A stretch of 64,000 nucleotides of DNA from Iodobacter sp025352645 (GCF_033446605.1 NZ_JAWQUO010000022.1:1-64000), one strand, 5' to 3'. Positions 9,556 to 18,274 are shown, numbered from the stretch's first letter. Made by a program: numbers and translations. Notes: generated by a model from the sequence alone, not told the origin.

Positions 9556-9580
9556 AATGTTTTTGTTATTTTGGGTTTTT

Positions 9581-10060
9581 ATGAATGATTTAGATTTTAT
9601 GAATGAGGCCCTGCAAGAGGCGCAGCGCGCCAAAGAGTTGGGCGAGGTGCCGGTAGGGGCGATTGTGGTGCATCAGGGCCAGATTATCGGCCGTGGCTGC
9701 AACCAACCCATCTTGCGCCATGATCCAAGCGCACACGCAGAGATGATGGCGATTCGCCAAGCGGCACGTCATCTGGGCAATTATCGCCTGCCAGAGTGCG
9801 AGTTATTTGTGACTTTAGAGCCATGCATTATGTGCGCTGGCGCGATCTTGCATTCACGGATTGCCCGTGTTGTATATGCGGCAACCGATCCTAAAACGGG
9901 GGCGGCGGGCAGTGTGATTAATCCTTTTGCCGATTGCCGATTAAATCATCAAACGCAAGTGGTGGATGGGGTGATGGCGCAGGAGTCTGCTGACTTACTC
10001 AGGGCGTTTTTTCGTGAGCGTCGGCAAGCTGAAAAAGATCGCAAGAAAACTGTCGTATAA
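9581..10060 (+). CDS. tadA: tRNA(Arg) adenosine(34) deaminase TadA
   Basis: Converts the wobble adenosine of tRNA-Arg(ACG) to inosine, which is essential for reading CGN codons. It is 159 residues from ATG 9581. Zinc-dependent deaminase motifs are complete: HAEMMAI (zinc His and catalytic Glu) and TLEPCIMCAGA (the two zinc cysteines). The C-terminal LLRAFFRERRQ helix is typical of TadA and separates it from guanine and cytosine deaminases. The frame extends upstream to a TTG at 9548, but that part translates repeat DNA. Confidence 0.93.
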   Translation: MNDLDFMNEALQEAQRAKELGEVPVGAIVVHQGQIIGRGCNQPILRHDPSAHAEMMAIRQAARHLGNYRLPECELFVTLEPCIMCAGAILHSRIARVVYAATDPKTGAAGSVINPFADCRLNHQTQVVDGVMAQESADLLRAFFRERRQAEKDRKKTVV

Positions 10061-10141
10061 ATTTCACTATATTGTTTAATATTTACACTTGACTCGGTAG
10101 TGGCCGTAAACTACATCTTCACTCTTAATGGGGATGTGGGG

Positions 10142-11368
10142 ATGAAAAAATTATTACTCGCTGTTGCAATGGCAGCTTTACTTGGTGGATGCGCGACTCC
10201 GCCCGCACCACTGGCGGCAGTGCCAACCGCCATTCCTTCGGTTAAATCACATAATAAACAAGTGGTGGCTTATATCCGCACTTGGCCTATTGGCTCTACA
10301 CCGCTTGATATGGATAAGGGCCGCCGCTGGAGTGCTAATGATATTCAAGGTGATCAACTCACCACTTTAAATTTAAGCTTTGGTTTGATTCGTAATGAAA
10401 CTGATGTGTATATTAAAGACCTAGAACCACAGCCTAATTCAGATAAAACCGCTACCATTGCCCCATTTGCCAATATGTGGGATGAGGTGGCAAAGCTACA
10501 AACTAAATATCCCCATTTAAAAGTAAATGTCTCTATTGGTGGCTGGGGAGCGGATGGTTTTTCTCAATTATCTAGAACACCAGAGTCGCGGGCTAAATTT
10601 ATTGCTAATGTGATTAAATTAATAGATGAACACAAATTAGTAGGGATTGACTACGATTGGGAATACCCCGTTGGCCCAGATTGGCTGCCTATTGCAAAAG
10701 ACCCAAGCGATAAAGAAAACTACCCTAAGCTTTTAGAAGAAACCCGCAGCGCTTTAAATGAATATGGCGCTAAAATGGGCAAGAGCTATCAATTGTCGGT
10801 AGCTGTACCCGCTGCCGCATGGTTTCTAAAAAATATTGATGTAGTGCGTGTGGCTAAATCTGTTGATTTTATGAAAGTGATGGCTTATGACTTTGCCGGA
10901 TCTTGGAGTAAAAATACTAGCCATCATACTAATCTATATCAAAATAAATTAGATCCTGATGGTGGCGGCTGGAGTGCCGATCAAGCGATGAATTTGTATA
11001 TTGACGCGGGTGTTTCGCCAAGCAAATTATTATTAGGTAGTGCCTTTTATGGCCGCGCTTGGCAAGGTGTTGCCGCTAATAATAATGGCCTATATAACGC
11101 CTTCAAGAAAGGGGCCTTTGATGATGGCATCACTTGGCAAGACATCAAAGCGTTGAAGGCAAAGGGTGCAACGCGCTATTGGGATCCTGTGGCTAAAGCG
11201 CCTTGGTTGTACGATGGTAATTTAATGATTACCTACGAAGATCAAGAAAGCTTGAAGTACAAAGCGCAGTATATTAAAAGCAAGCACCTTGGTGGAATCA
11301 TGGTTTGGGAGTATGGCCATGATATGGATAGCGAGCTGCCAAAAGTGATTAATGAATCATTGATGTAA
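10142..11368 (+). CDS. GH18 family chitinase, predicted lipoprotein
   Basis: Hydrolyses beta-1,4 links of chitin; probably attached to the outer membrane or exported further by type II secretion. Residues 1-20 form a lipoprotein signal peptide with lipobox LLGGC. The GH18 barrel follows: YIRTWPIG, the SxGG strand (VSIGGWGADGF) and the catalytic motif VGIDYDWEYP, with Asp170, Asp172 and the proton donor Glu174. The first Asp of the usual DxxDxDxE is Val167 here. MAYDFAGSW and IMVWEYGHD fit the later barrel strands. ATG 10142 begins the signal peptide; a GTG at 10100 is in frame but unlikely. No chitin-binding domain is visible. Confidence 0.88.
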   Translation: MKKLLLAVAMAALLGGCATPPAPLAAVPTAIPSVKSHNKQVVAYIRTWPIGSTPLDMDKGRRWSANDIQGDQLTTLNLSFGLIRNETDVYIKDLEPQPNSDKTATIAPFANMWDEVAKLQTKYPHLKVNVSIGGWGADGFSQLSRTPESRAKFIANVIKLIDEHKLVGIDYDWEYPVGPDWLPIAKDPSDKENYPKLLEETRSALNEYGAKMGKSYQLSVAVPAAAWFLKNIDVVRVAKSVDFMKVMAYDFAGSWSKNTSHHTNLYQNKLDPDGGGWSADQAMNLYIDAGVSPSKLLLGSAFYGRAWQGVAANNNGLYNAFKKGAFDDGITWQDIKALKAKGATRYWDPVAKAPWLYDGNLMITYEDQESLKYKAQYIKSKHLGGIMVWEYGHDMDSELPKVINESLM

Positions 11369-11380
11369 CCTACCTTAATA

Positions 11381-11411
11381 AAAAAAGGCTACTTTCGAGT
11401 AGCCTTTTTTT
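11381..11411 (+). terminator. Intrinsic terminator after the chitinase gene
   Basis: Perfect stem AAAGGCTACT / AGTAGCCTTT with a TTCG tetraloop, flanked by A and T runs. It should work in both directions. Confidence 0.92.
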
Positions 11412-11434
11412 ATTGTTATTTTAAGAAAACTAGC

Positions 11435-11467
11435 CGATTCATTTGCAACTAAGTTGCTAATGAATCG
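11435..11467. promoter_or_regulatory. 33-bp near-perfect palindrome (operator candidate)
   Basis: Arms CGATTCATTTGCAACT and AGTTGCTAATGAATCG flank a single A; 15 of 16 positions pair. A near-zero spacer makes it a poor hairpin but a good dimer binding site. The TTGCAACT core recalls MarR-family operators, which is inference. It sits in the 535-bp gap between the chitinase and the M4 protease genes, after the chitinase terminator. Confidence 0.5.
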
Positions 11468-11685
11468 ATTAGTAAACATTAAAAAAGTGATATACCTCAT
11501 TACGCTTTGTTTTAAATGAGCTGAATTGCTTAATCGCTGTAAAAATGCAGGTAATGCCATTGGAGTAATCCCTAGTATTTTGTCTGCTTAAAAATTTTCT
11601 TGATCATCATTGTTGGCATTTTGTTGCGCCGTTATTCACTAATAAATACGGGTTTTTAAAAAACATACCAAATTAAAATAAATCC

Positions 11686-11699
11686 TTGATGTTGGTCAA
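11686..11699. promoter_or_regulatory. FNR/ANR-like half-symmetric site upstream of the M4 protease
   Basis: TTGATGTTGGTCAA matches the FNR consensus TTGAT-N4-ATCAA at nine of ten positions. It lies about 205 bp upstream of the protease start. A match of this quality can arise by chance, so it is only a candidate. Confidence 0.3.
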
Positions 11700-11903
11700 G
11701 TTTTAGCTAATGATTGTAAAACAATGCCGCATAAATATAAGTGGCAAGTAATGTCGATACCATGGGGCGCATTTATCTAGCGTTGACTTAATCCAAATGG
11801 CTTGTGCTCAATATTTATATTGAGGATTGCCTGTGCTTGTTTGTTTTTATTTAGTCATTCTCCTAGGGGTAAATCCCCGTTTAATTTTAAAGGGTTGCTA
11901 ATA

Positions 11904-13715
11904 ATGAAGAAAGCATTAAATCGCGTAGCTCGTCCTCTACTGATGTCTGTTTTATTAGGTGGAGCATTCAATGCCATGGCTGCTGAACGCGTCGATTTGG
12001 AGGGGTTTGTGGCCCCTGCTGGAATTACAGCTCGTGGCTTAGCTGATGATGGCGTACACAGCTTACTGGGCTTACAAGCTGATGAATTAAAAGCCGCGCG
12101 TAGTCAAACTTATCCTGATGGTAAAGTGGTCACTCGCTATCAACAATTTCACCAAGGCGTGCCAGTTTGGGGGGAGGGCGTGGTTGAAAACCGTGCTGCT
12201 GGCCTCGCTCAGCCTGCTTTGTCTGGCGCCATGCTGCGTAATCTAAGCAATGATATTCCAAGCGCTAAGCCACTGTACTCGCAAGCGCAAATTCTAAGCC
12301 TTGCCAAAACACAGGCACGGGCAATTAAAACTGAAAACGAACAAGCCAAGCTGTATGTCAAGTTGGGTGCAAATAATGTGGCACAACTGATCTATGTGGT
12401 GTCATTTATCAATGGCAGCGCTAATAAGCCAAGCCGCCCACACTTTATTATTGATGCTAATACTGGCGTGGTGCTGGATCGCTGGGAAGGAATTACCCAT
12501 AAAGACGCCACCGGCCCAGGCGGTAATACCAAAACCGGCAAGTATCTCTATGGTACAAACTATGGCCCTTTAGTGGTCAGCGATGATTGCAAAATGGTGA
12601 GCACTAATGTGATCACGGTTAATTTAAATCATGGAACAACAGGCTCTACGCCTTATCAGTTTACTTGCCCAAATAACCCTGGCATTGCTGTGAATGGCGC
12701 TTTTTCACCGCTGAATGATGCCCATTATTTTGGTAATGTGGTTTTCAATATGTATAAAGACTGGCTCAATCTACGTCCCATTAGCCAAATCCTAACGATG
12801 AAAGTGCATTACGGTACTAGCTACGAAAATGCTTTCTGGGATGGCTCTGCCATGAATTATGGTGATGGTGCCAATACTTTCTATCCTCTGGTTTCGATCG
12901 ATGTTTCAGGGCATGAAATTAGCCATGGCTTTACAGAGCAAAACTCAGGCTTGGTGTATTCCAAGCAATCAGGGGGTATGAACGAAGCGTTTTCGGATAT
13001 GGCCGGTGAAGCTGCTGAGCTGTATATGAAAGGCAAAAATGACTTCCAAGTTGGCGCAGAAATTTTTAAAGCCAACGGCGCACTGCGCTATATGGATGAT
13101 CCAACTAAAGACGGCCGCTCGATCGGCCATGCTAGCCAATACAACGATAGCCTCGATGTGCACTTAAGTAGTGGGGTGTACAACAAAGCGTTTTATTTGC
13201 TATCAACCAAGCCAGGTTGGAACACTCGCAAGGCTTTTGAAGTGATGGCCGACGCTAACCATCTGTATTGGATAGCCAACAGCACCTTTAATCAGGGCGC
13301 TTGTGGCGTGGAAAAAGCTGCGGCTAGCCGTGGTTATGTGGTGGCTGATGTGACTTCTGCCTTTAGTGGGGTTGGGGTGAGCTGCTTGACCACACCACCG
13401 GTGACTAAAGTATTGGTTAAAGCTGTACCTGTAACTGGCATTAATTTGGCAACCAATGCCAGTATCACTTACACCATCGCGATCCCTGCAGGTGCTAAAA
13501 ACCTGACCTTCAAAACATCTGGCGGTACAGGGGATGCAGATATTTACGCCAAATTTGGTGCAGCAGCTTCAACCACCACTTTTGATGCTAAATCTGATGG
13601 TGGCACTAATACAGAAACCATCACCGTTGCAGCGCCAAAAGCAGGCACTTACTACCTACTGCTTAATGGCTACTCCTCTGTAACGGGTGTATCGCTGGTC
13701 GCAAACTATCAGTAA
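11904..13715 (+). CDS. Secreted M4 (thermolysin-type) zinc metalloprotease with PPC domain
   Basis: An extracellular neutral protease of 603 residues. Signal peptide at 1-27 (ending AFNAMA), FTP/PepSY-type propeptide to about 205, then the catalytic domain. Zinc ligands are His337 and His341 in HEISH, and Glu361 in GGMNEAFSD; His420 in DVHLSSGVYNKAF is the transition-state histidine. Residues about 510-603 form a pre-peptidase C-terminal (PPC) domain (GTGDADIYAKFG, YYLLLNGYS). ATG 11904 is preceded by AAAGGG. The PPC domain is normally removed after secretion. Type II secretion is the likely route, and gspLMN lie 2 kb downstream. Confidence 0.92.
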   Translation: MKKALNRVARPLLMSVLLGGAFNAMAAERVDLEGFVAPAGITARGLADDGVHSLLGLQADELKAARSQTYPDGKVVTRYQQFHQGVPVWGEGVVENRAAGLAQPALSGAMLRNLSNDIPSAKPLYSQAQILSLAKTQARAIKTENEQAKLYVKLGANNVAQLIYVVSFINGSANKPSRPHFIIDANTGVVLDRWEGITHKDATGPGGNTKTGKYLYGTNYGPLVVSDDCKMVSTNVITVNLNHGTTGSTPYQFTCPNNPGIAVNGAFSPLNDAHYFGNVVFNMYKDWLNLRPISQILTMKVHYGTSYENAFWDGSAMNYGDGANTFYPLVSIDVSGHEISHGFTEQNSGLVYSKQSGGMNEAFSDMAGEAAELYMKGKNDFQVGAEIFKANGALRYMDDPTKDGRSIGHASQYNDSLDVHLSSGVYNKAFYLLSTKPGWNTRKAFEVMADANHLYWIANSTFNQGACGVEKAAASRGYVVADVTSAFSGVGVSCLTTPPVTKVLVKAVPVTGINLATNASITYTIAIPAGAKNLTFKTSGGTGDADIYAKFGAAASTTTFDAKSDGGTNTETITVAAPKAGTYYLLLNGYSSVTGVSLVANYQ

Positions 13716-13728
13716 TTAAGCCGATAAC

Positions 13729-13763
13729 AGCCCCGCTCTTTGCAGAGTGGGGCTTTTTTTTTT
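13729..13763 (+). terminator. Intrinsic terminator after the M4 protease gene
   Basis: Stem AGCCCCGCTCT / AGAGTGGGGCT with a TTGC loop, followed by a run of ten T. It separates the protease from the aminopeptidase, so the latter may have its own promoter or depend on read-through; only about 32 bp remain before its start. Confidence 0.92.
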
Positions 13764-13795
13764 GGATTTGATCCCCGTTTTAATAAGGAACTGTG

Positions 13796-15334
13796 ATGAA
13801 CCGGAAGCTATTAGCATTAATGCTGTGCGGCTTATTTGCCGCCTCTACCGCTGAAGCGGCACCAAAAAAAGTCTGGATTACCCTAGGTGATGCGGCCTTC
13901 TTACAGCTGCAAAAGTTAGCCCCTGCCACCATTGCCAAAGAAAGCAAGGCGCTGCTGGCCAATGAAGGCTTAATCGCTGCAGAGCGCGTGCACTTGGTGG
14001 AGGTGGATGAGCAGCAGCTGCTGGGTCTATCGGCGGCGGTACACCATGAGCTGCATCGCTGCGGTGGTTTTATGTTTCACAGTAGCGAGGCGGCAGGGCG
14101 GCAGGCTTTGCAGGCCCCAGTTACTTTGCTCGCGACTCTTCGGCCTTCTTATGTGCTGGATAACCAGTCGGTGGTAAATGCACTGCTGCCCCAAATGCAA
14201 GACAGCAATATCGCGCAAACCATTGTCGATATGTCGGCCTTTGCTAATCGCTACTACACCACCAATAACGGTGTGAATGCCTCTAACTGGCTCAAAACGC
14301 GCTGGCAGCAAATGAGTGCAGGGCGCAGTGATATAAGCGTGGAGCAATTTAGCCATGCAGGCTGGCCGCAAAAGTCGGTGATTCTGACGATTAAAGGCAC
14401 GGATAATGGCGGTGAAGTGGTGGTGCTGGGCGGCCATCTGGATTCGATCAATGGCCAAGGCACCACAGAAAACACCCGTGCGCCTGGGGCGGATGATGAT
14501 GCGTCGGGCATTGCCAGCTTAAGCGAGGCGCTGCGGGTGATTGTGGCGAGTGGCTATAAACCCCGTCGCACCATTAAGATAATGGGCTACGCGGCAGAAG
14601 AGGTGGGTTTGCGTGGCTCGCAAGAGATCGCTAAAAGCTTTAAAGCCGCCAATGTGAATGTGGTTGGGGTGATGCAGCTGGACATGACCAATTACAAAGG
14701 CTCAGATAAAGATATCTATCTGTATACCGATTACACCGACAATGCCCAGAATCAGTTTGTGGCTAATTTGCTGACTACTTATCTGCCAAGCGTGCAAATT
14801 GGCTACGATAAATGCGGCTATGCTTGCTCAGATCATGCTTCATGGAGTGGGCAAGGTTATTTTGCGTCAATGCCTTTTGAATCTTCATTTACCCAAGATA
14901 ATCCCTATATTCATACCGCCAACGATACCTATGCCAATAGCGGCAATCAGGCGCAGCACGCGCTGAAATTCTCTAAAATGGCGCTGGCCTTTATGGTTGA
15001 GCTAGGTAGCGATGGCCCCGCTGGCCCAGGGCCGGTGGATAAGGTGGAGAATTTCTCTGGCAAGCTAGCGCTGGGGCAACAGCAAAGCTATGGCCCATTT
15101 AAAGTGGGCGCTGGTGGCAATATCAGCGCGACACTGAGCGGCACGGGCGATGCAGATCTATACCTTAAAAAAGGCAGCGCCCCAACAACCAGCACTTTTG
15201 ATTGCAAATCAGATGGCCCCAATAGCACAGAAAATTGCGCACTAAATATCAGTGCCAATGCTGATGTTTACTTGCTGCTTAATGGCTATGCTGCCGCGAA
15301 TTACACCTTAAAGGTCACTTATCGCGCGCAGTAA
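13796..15334 (+). CDS. Secreted M28 family aminopeptidase (Vibrio leucyl aminopeptidase type) with PPC domain
   Basis: A two-zinc exopeptidase, 512 residues. Signal peptide MNRKLLALMLCGLFAASTAEA. Metal ligands fit the M28 pattern: His214 in GGHLDS, the Asp cluster 233-235 in GADDDASG, Glu268-Glu269 in AAEEVGLRGS (catalytic base and ligand), an Asp in MQLDMTNY, and the His of YIHTANDT. The C-terminal 95 residues are a PPC domain (GTGDADLYLKKG, VYLLLNGYA) closely like that of the neighbouring M4 protease. ATG 13796 has AAGGA upstream; GTG 13793 directly precedes it. With the chitinase and M4 protease it forms a polymer-degrading exoenzyme set. Confidence 0.9.
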   Translation: MNRKLLALMLCGLFAASTAEAAPKKVWITLGDAAFLQLQKLAPATIAKESKALLANEGLIAAERVHLVEVDEQQLLGLSAAVHHELHRCGGFMFHSSEAAGRQALQAPVTLLATLRPSYVLDNQSVVNALLPQMQDSNIAQTIVDMSAFANRYYTTNNGVNASNWLKTRWQQMSAGRSDISVEQFSHAGWPQKSVILTIKGTDNGGEVVVLGGHLDSINGQGTTENTRAPGADDDASGIASLSEALRVIVASGYKPRRTIKIMGYAAEEVGLRGSQEIAKSFKAANVNVVGVMQLDMTNYKGSDKDIYLYTDYTDNAQNQFVANLLTTYLPSVQIGYDKCGYACSDHASWSGQGYFASMPFESSFTQDNPYIHTANDTYANSGNQAQHALKFSKMALAFMVELGSDGPAGPGPVDKVENFSGKLALGQQQSYGPFKVGAGGNISATLSGTGDADLYLKKGSAPTTSTFDCKSDGPNSTENCALNISANADVYLLLNGYAAANYTLKVTYRAQ

Positions 15335-15349
15335 ATATGATTTAGCTAA

Positions 15350-15386
15350 AAAAATGCCGCTCAGAGCTGAACTGAGCGGCATTTTT
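15350..15386. terminator. Bidirectional terminator between the M28 peptidase and PII genes
   Basis: Stem ATGCCGCTCAG / CTGAGCGGCAT with A and T runs on both sides, between two convergent genes. Confidence 0.9.
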
Positions 15387-15402
15387 GTGTTTAGTGCGAG
15401 GG

Positions 15403-15741
15403 TTAAATCGCTTGCTCGTTAATTTCGCCAGTACGAATACGTACGACGTGTTCAACCGGCGTTACAAAGATTTTGCCATCGCCAATCTTGCCGGTGTTGG
15501 CGGCTTTAATGATCGCTTCAATGGCGGTATCGACTTTATCGTCTTCTAATACCACTTCAATCTTAGCTTTAGGCAAAAAATCGACCACATATTCAGCGCC
15601 ACGGTAAAGCTCGGTATGGCCTTTTTGCCTGCCAAAGCCTTTTACTTCGGTGACGGTTAAGCCAGAAATGCCTAGCTCGGACAAGGCTTCACGCACTTCG
15701 TCGAGTTTAAAAGGCTTAATGATTGCTTCGATTTTTTTCAT
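15403..15741 (-). CDS. glnB: Nitrogen regulatory protein PII
   Basis: A trimeric cytosolic signal protein reporting nitrogen and energy state (2-oxoglutarate, ATP/ADP) to GlnE, NtrB or AmtB. It has 112 residues, the exact family length. The uridylylation site is Tyr51 in the T-loop RGAEYVVDF; the B-loop TGKIGDGKIF and the C-terminal RIRTGE are intact. No amtB neighbour is present, which favours GlnB over GlnK, but sequence alone does not settle it. It starts 53 bp after gspN on the same strand and could be read from the gsp transcript as well as its own promoter. Confidence 0.93.
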   Translation of the reverse strand: MKKIEAIIKPFKLDEVREALSELGISGLTVTEVKGFGRQKGHTELYRGAEYVVDFLPKAKIEVVLEDDKVDTAIEAIIKAANTGKIGDGKIFVTPVEHVVRIRTGEINEQAI

Positions 15742-15794
15742 CTTGTTTATCCTTTGCTATCGGTGGGTCGCTGCCAGATTATAGAGCGGCTCGT

Positions 15795-16514
15795 TTATAC
15801 GCCTAGCTTGAGTTCGCGTTGCTCACCGTTTAACGGCATGCGATCAAGCAGCGGGGCAAATAAGCTTTCTTTGCCACTGGCGGGTTTGAGCAGCAATGCG
15901 CCTTGTGGGCCACGCTGCGGGTCGATGTTACCTTGCCCATGAATGGCGAGGAGTGGGTTTGCCTGTGAGGCGATAGTCCAGTCTAGATTAGGCTGTAGTT
16001 TTATTTGGTAGCTACCAAAAGGATTGGCCTGAGGCGTAACTAAGGAGCTGGCATTTTGCCAAGCAATACCGATCTCTCCCGATTGTTTGGCGGATATTTT
16101 GCTGGCTTCTATTTCTAATAGACCGGCTAGCTGAAAGGGTGCTAGTTTTTTATCTAAGGCAAATAGCGGCGCGGCAGGTAGGGCGATCTTCACTGCTTCT
16201 AGGCGATTTCCACCTAGGCCTAGTAGTAGCTGAGCGTTGCCGCTATGGCTGCCGTGGCGGGTTTCTAGTTGCCAAGCCAATTGCCCTGTAAATAGCTTAG
16301 CGGGCAGCCATTGCCAGCGCACTTCGTCCAATAGTTGCTGGCCGCTAATGCCAAGAGGGGTCAGCCGTCCAGACCAAATAGTGCCCGTGATGCCGCCTAA
16401 TTGTAGCGGCGCAGGCACAAACCTTAAGATAAACGCGGCTGGGAATTGCAAAATTAAAAAGACAATAAACAGGGGGATGAGGAATTTGCTGCGATGATAA
16501 ATAAACTGTTTCAT
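15795..16514 (-). CDS. gspN: Type II secretion system protein N
   Basis: An inner-membrane accessory protein of the general secretory pathway, 239 residues. One N-terminal membrane helix (about 11-31, FLIPLFIVFLILQFPAAFIL) is followed by a periplasmic domain with LGGITGTIWSGRL and VRWQWLPAKL, patterns typical of GspN. Its ATG overlaps the gspM stop as ATGA, so translation is coupled. It is last of the three gsp genes here. Confidence 0.82.
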   Translation of the reverse strand: MKQFIYHRSKFLIPLFIVFLILQFPAAFILRFVPAPLQLGGITGTIWSGRLTPLGISGQQLLDEVRWQWLPAKLFTGQLAWQLETRHGSHSGNAQLLLGLGGNRLEAVKIALPAAPLFALDKKLAPFQLAGLLEIEASKISAKQSGEIGIAWQNASSLVTPQANPFGSYQIKLQPNLDWTIASQANPLLAIHGQGNIDPQRGPQGALLLKPASGKESLFAPLLDRMPLNGEQRELKLGV

Positions 16515-16978
16515 TGGCGTTCTACCGTAGCCGTTAATTGCACTAAGCCATTGTGCGTTGTACCACTGATATTGAGTGCATGAATGCGCGAGCCTGTTTC
16601 ATTACGCAGAGCGGCGAGTAAAGGTAGGGCATCGGCAAAGCGAATTTGTGCAATTTTAATTTGTAATTTATCTGCGGATAGCGCTTGGATATCAGCGCTG
16701 GTGTTTTTAGCATCTAGGCTGGCTTGTACACTGGCGCGTAAATCCCCGCTACGGCTGGGCCCCGCAGGCGTGGCTTTGATGGCAGATAGTTGTCTTTGTA
16801 GCTCGGCAAGTTGCAGTTGCATTTGCGGAACTTGTCGGCTTAGTAATGCTCGAGATGTGCTAATTGGCTGCCAAATACCTGCGTAGAGAATGGCAAAAGC
16901 AGCAAAGCCCGCGCAAGCACTGAGGTAAATGCGCTCACGTGGGTTTCTTTGTTGCCAGAATTCTTTAAATTTGTTCAT
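16511..16978 (-). CDS. gspM: Type II secretion system protein M
   Basis: A bitopic inner-membrane protein that partners GspL in the assembly platform. 155 residues, starting MNKFKEFWQQRNPRERIYLS, one membrane helix (about 18-36), and a small periplasmic ferredoxin-like domain (LQIKIAQIRFADALPLLAAL). The N-terminal WxxRxPRER pattern is usual in GspM. It starts 7 bp after gspL and overlaps gspN. Confidence 0.85.
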   Translation of the reverse strand: MNKFKEFWQQRNPRERIYLSACAGFAAFAILYAGIWQPISTSRALLSRQVPQMQLQLAELQRQLSAIKATPAGPSRSGDLRASVQASLDAKNTSADIQALSADKLQIKIAQIRFADALPLLAALRNETGSRIHALNISGTTHNGLVQLTATVERQ

Positions 16979-16985
16979 TTAATGC

Positions 16986-18044
16986 TCATTTTGCTGCTTG
17001 GGTGTGAATAAGAATTTTCATTCGCCCCGTTGAGGCGGGCTGGGTTTCGGCAAAGAGCCCCGCGTTCTTGAGCTGCGTTTGCAGGCTGCTGGCTTGTGAA
17101 TCGGGTAGCTGCATACTGAGCTGCCCATTGGCGTAGTCCAGCTGCTCCAGCTGCAAGCCATTGCCCGCAATGCTGGCTACTTTTAGCAGTAGATCTAAGC
17201 TGTCGCCATTGCTGCTGGCGCTTAGCCCGCCGCGCTCGCGCATTTTGCTTTGGATTTGCAATACGGGGTCAAACACAGGCTCGCCAGGAAAAGCAGCGGC
17301 GTAGGTTTGGCGCATCTCACGTTGCAAGGCTGTTTTAGTGCTGCGTAATTGCCACCAATCGCCCATTTGCCCTAGTAGAATCGCCGCAAAAATACTGGCA
17401 AGAAGGAGTGCGGGTGTTCGGAGGATTTTCCAATCAAAGCGCCATTGGCTGCGCTGCGCAAAATCACCTTGCAGCAGGTTCGTGCTTGGGGCTGCATTGC
17501 GGATTAAATCCGCTAAGGCCAAGTCTTGGCGCGGTGCATCGCCAATCAACGCTTCTATAATGCTGGCATCGTCAAAATGGCTGTACTGTCCTTCAGAAGT
17601 CCGTAGCAATCCCGCTTGGCCATCCCGAACCACATAGCAATCTGTGCCCTCGGGGAGTAAGTCATAAAGGCTCCATACCGCGCTGGGGGTGAGTTGATGT
17701 TCGCTCAGTTGGGCTAGGTAAACTGCTAGCCATTGACGCTCTACGGCAATCACTTTGTTGCTGCTGTCCGATAGGCCAAAGTGGAGCGTGGCCGCAGGGC
17801 TAAGTAAGCGATCCTCTAATAGGTGGGGTAATAGTTTGAGTCGCTTGGCTAAAGATTGCTTGGGTAACTCAGCAATATATAGATTGCTGAGCGCCGCAGG
17901 AATAATCAGCTCAATGCGTTGGGCCAGGGGAAGCGCGCTAAGGGGAGCAGAGCCAGATGCTTGGTCTGCAAACCAGCGGACTTCATTTATTGCCAGATCG
18001 CTGGCAGGAAGAATGCGTAGGAGTGTGTATGTATGATCGTTCAC
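16986..18044 (-). CDS. gspL: Type II secretion system protein L
   Basis: Links the cytoplasmic ATPase GspE to the inner-membrane platform. 352 residues: an actin-like cytoplasmic domain (about 1-200, with LPHLLEDRLL), one membrane segment (about 209-227, LLLASIFAAILLG) and a periplasmic ferredoxin-like domain. First gene of a gspL-M-N cluster; the genes for GspC-K and the secretin are not in the window, since the DNA upstream holds only tRNA-Leu and tig. The system is therefore split in this genome, or these genes are expressed from a separate promoter in 18045-18200. Confidence 0.87.
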   Translation of the reverse strand: MNDHTYTLLRILPASDLAINEVRWFADQASGSAPLSALPLAQRIELIIPAALSNLYIAELPKQSLAKRLKLLPHLLEDRLLSPAATLHFGLSDSSNKVIAVERQWLAVYLAQLSEHQLTPSAVWSLYDLLPEGTDCYVVRDGQAGLLRTSEGQYSHFDDASIIEALIGDAPRQDLALADLIRNAAPSTNLLQGDFAQRSQWRFDWKILRTPALLLASIFAAILLGQMGDWWQLRSTKTALQREMRQTYAAAFPGEPVFDPVLQIQSKMRERGGLSASSNGDSLDLLLKVASIAGNGLQLEQLDYANGQLSMQLPDSQASSLQTQLKNAGLFAETQPASTGRMKILIHTQAAK

Positions 18045-18206
18045 GGGCGCAGTGACGTAAGAGTATATAAGGGGAAAATCTGTGCGGAGTATGACATAAA
18101 CTTTTTATCGGCTGTGTAGATTGCGATTATCTTACTGATATATTAAACAAAATCGTGTTTGCGAGGCCGCCTACAAAAGTATTTTGAAATATTTTACAAA
18201 TAAGGC

Positions 18207-18235
18207 TTGGCAAAGTGAAACTCTTCAACTAGAAT
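18207..18235 (+). promoter_or_regulatory. Sigma-70 promoter of tRNA-Leu
   Basis: TTGGCA (18207-18212), 17-bp spacer, TAGAAT (18230-18235). Transcription would start about 30 bp before the tRNA. Confidence 0.7.
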
Positions 18236-18274
18236 GCGGGTCTTCCTTCGGTGCACAACGCAACGAAGTGAAGT

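Noticed and set aside
9548..9580. Upstream TTG start for tadA adding eleven hydrophobic residues
   Set aside because: The TTG lies inside the palindromic repeat and the extra residues are not part of the TadA family; ATG 9581 is better.
14027..14511. Two overlapping frames on the minus strand inside the M28 aminopeptidase gene
   Set aside because: The plus-strand gene has complete family motifs; the antisense frames have no recognisable protein features or ribosome sites.
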